The notes beneath the pieces are model-generated. The model saw nothing but the letters and a program-made list of their open reading frames with translations. It was not told the DNA's origin and did not search any database. Position numbers and translations under genes: made by a program. This document shows, piece after piece, positions 63,034-64,000 of a DNA stretch of 64,000 bases (position 1 is its first letter; each line of letters starts with the position of its first letter). Source of the stretch: Candidatus Thiodiazotropha sp. (ex Myrtea sp. 'scaly one' KF741663) (GTDB taxonomy: Bacteria > Pseudomonadota > Gammaproteobacteria > Chromatiales > Chromatiaceae); contig JAHXIQ010000004.1 of NCBI GenBank assembly GCA_025655555.1, positions 372,001-436,000 of the forward strand. The letters run 5' to 3'.

Positions 63034-64000
63034 TTATTCGGTTTCATTTTCGAAGATTTCAAGAAAATTATTCATTGCATTGTTTGTTGAGTGATTTGCT
63101 AAATAGTATTCCCTGGCACGATTAGACATCGACTTCCAGATGCCTTCGTTGTCTCGCAATAAAATAAAGGCATTAATAAATTCCTCCGTGCTTTTTACAT
63201 TGATACCAATATCGTTGTTAGTTATCACAGTGTCTGGATTGATCGTAGATACAACAGGTAAACAATAACTCCAGGCTTCAAGAAAAGTGTTAGGGAATCC
63301 CTCGTATAAAGAAGTATTACAAAAGGCAGAGACAGCGCTGTAACGTTTGTTTAATTGTTCTCTATTTAGTTTTCCATGAAGGATGACATTACTTATAGCG
63401 CTCGCTCTGTCAAGAATGTTCCTGGCATATTCAAGTTCCTGATCTGCACCGCCAGCAATTTCAAATATAATTCCATCGAGTGACTCTGCTATGTCAAGAA
63501 GGACCTCGACACGTTTTACAGATGCAATTCTTCCGACCCATAAAACATGAAACTTACCATCCTGTAAATGTTTGGGTTGTATGAGATTATCCATTGGTCC
63601 TGGGCAGGGCATTGGTAGGACTTCCGAGTTTAGGGAAAAACCCAATCGTAGAGAATTCTGTTGAGATTTTGTTTGGCAAATTATCCTATTAGCATTCTTG
63701 AGCCCATACTTATATAGGACTTTTTCACGATAAGTACGTAAGGACGGAAGATTGATGTCACAATCAGGATCACTTGCAACTGAGTAAATAAACTTTCTGT
63801 TGTTTAGTCTACACCAGAGCGCGACTTGGCCAGTGACATACTCTGCGCAGTTTTGGTAATAGACATCTGCGTTGGCTTTTTTAAGTGATCTTATAAGTGA
63901 ATGCCATCTCGGGTAAAAAAAACGTATTCCAGGTATGCCGTCATCTCTTCTACAAAGTTTAATAACTGTTACATTGTCTATGATTTCATCATTTAAATCG
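63034..64000 (-). CDS. Glycosyltransferase, 5' end outside the window
   Basis: A partial GT4-like enzyme. The frame stays open from 63034 to the window end (at least 322 codons), so the start is beyond 64000. The start inside the frame at 63645 would be a TTG and is not the true one. The C-terminal part has the GT-B signature FHVLWVGRIASVKRVEVLLDIAESL and YEGFPNTFLEAWSYCLPVVST with the E-x7-type site. The upstream part reads DDGIPGIRFFYPRWHSLIRSL, the N-terminal Rossmann half. First gene of the minus-strand glycan operon seen here. Confidence 0.88.
   Translation of the reverse strand, partial: DLNDEIIDNVTVIKLCRRDDGIPGIRFFYPRWHSLIRSLKKANADVYYQNCAEYVTGQVALWCRLNNRKFIYSVASDPDCDINLPSLRTYREKVLYKYGLKNANRIICQTKSQQNSLRLGFSLNSEVLPMPCPGPMDNLIQPKHLQDGKFHVLWVGRIASVKRVEVLLDIAESLDGIIFEIAGGADQELEYARNILDRASAISNVILHGKLNREQLNKRYSAVSAFCNTSLYEGFPNTFLEAWSYCLPVVSTINPDTVITNNDIGINVKSTEEFINAFILLRDNEGIWKSMSNRAREYYLANHSTNNAMNNFLEIFENETE

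Overview
The window is about 64 kb of a gammaproteobacterial chromosome. The gene content points to a sulfur-oxidising, respiring bacterium of the Chromatiales/Sedimenticola/Thiodiazotropha kind. Supporting evidence is soxYZ, a TusA-DsrE2 pair under a TetR regulator, a complete cbb3 oxidase locus next to an FNR-type regulator, and the classical gammaproteobacterial order surE-pcm-yqaA-nlpD-rpoS. The lineage is an inference from gene content and protein style; no rRNA or tRNA gene was seen.

Layout. 0.3-4.6 kb: a cysteine hydrolase, an acetyl-xylan-esterase-like hydrolase, a protein fusing two cyclic-nucleotide-binding domains to an acyltransferase, and a broken ECF sigma gene. 4.8-9.9 kb: envelope proteins (unknown exported protein, DUF3859-like protein, DcaP-like porin, DUF2057-like protein) and an exported intradiol dioxygenase. 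10-14.7 kb: M48 protease with TPRs, MscS channel, pentapeptide-repeat protein, DUF3012 lipoprotein and GlsB-type protein, with two copies of a structured inverted-repeat element. 15-20 kb: PhnD-like binding protein overlapping a GGDEF/EAL protein, then an exported protein and a TlpA thioredoxin. 20-28.7 kb: sucrose-phosphorylase-like GH13, an ABC exporter pair, rhodanese, LpxL-type acyltransferase, and a VWA/acidic membrane protein pair. 28.9-31.7 kb: sulfur module (dsrE2-like, tusA, tetR, soxZ, soxY). 32-40 kb: BepA-like protease, haem-binding DUF3365 protein, a MoxR/VWA-metallopeptidase operon, PhoX and Smr. 40-45 kb: stationary-phase/anaerobiosis regulator cluster ending in rpoS-fnr. 45.2-53.7 kb: ccoNOQP, a small membrane ORF, ccoGHIS. 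53.7-60 kb: unknown membrane proteins, Mth938-like protein, and the aspartate-family amino-acid genes alaC-hom-thrC. 60.3-64 kb: AT-rich surface-glycan genes (flippase, two glycosyltransferases), the last running off the window.

How the parts fit. TusA/DsrE2/rhodanese (cytoplasmic sulfur carriers) and SoxYZ (periplasmic sulfur carrier) feed electrons from reduced sulfur to respiration. The cbb3 oxidase is the low-oxygen terminal acceptor and carries an FNR-type box upstream of ccoN, a few hundred bases from the fnr gene itself. Two identical 14-bp TetR-type sites lie before tetR and before tusA-dsrE2, so this sulfur-transfer pair looks repressor-controlled.

The most unusual non-coding signal is a family of dispersed elements with inverted ends of about 25-33 bp that begin TAGGGCCTGTTAACAC. 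There are full copies at 11.7, 13.1 and 54.6 kb and remnants at 4.8 and 22.1 kb. The two arms of each copy vary together, and one copy carries its core inverted and shortened. No CRISPR array, prophage, toxin-antitoxin pair or transposase gene was found. I see no clear undescribed multi-gene system; the best leads are listed as findings.
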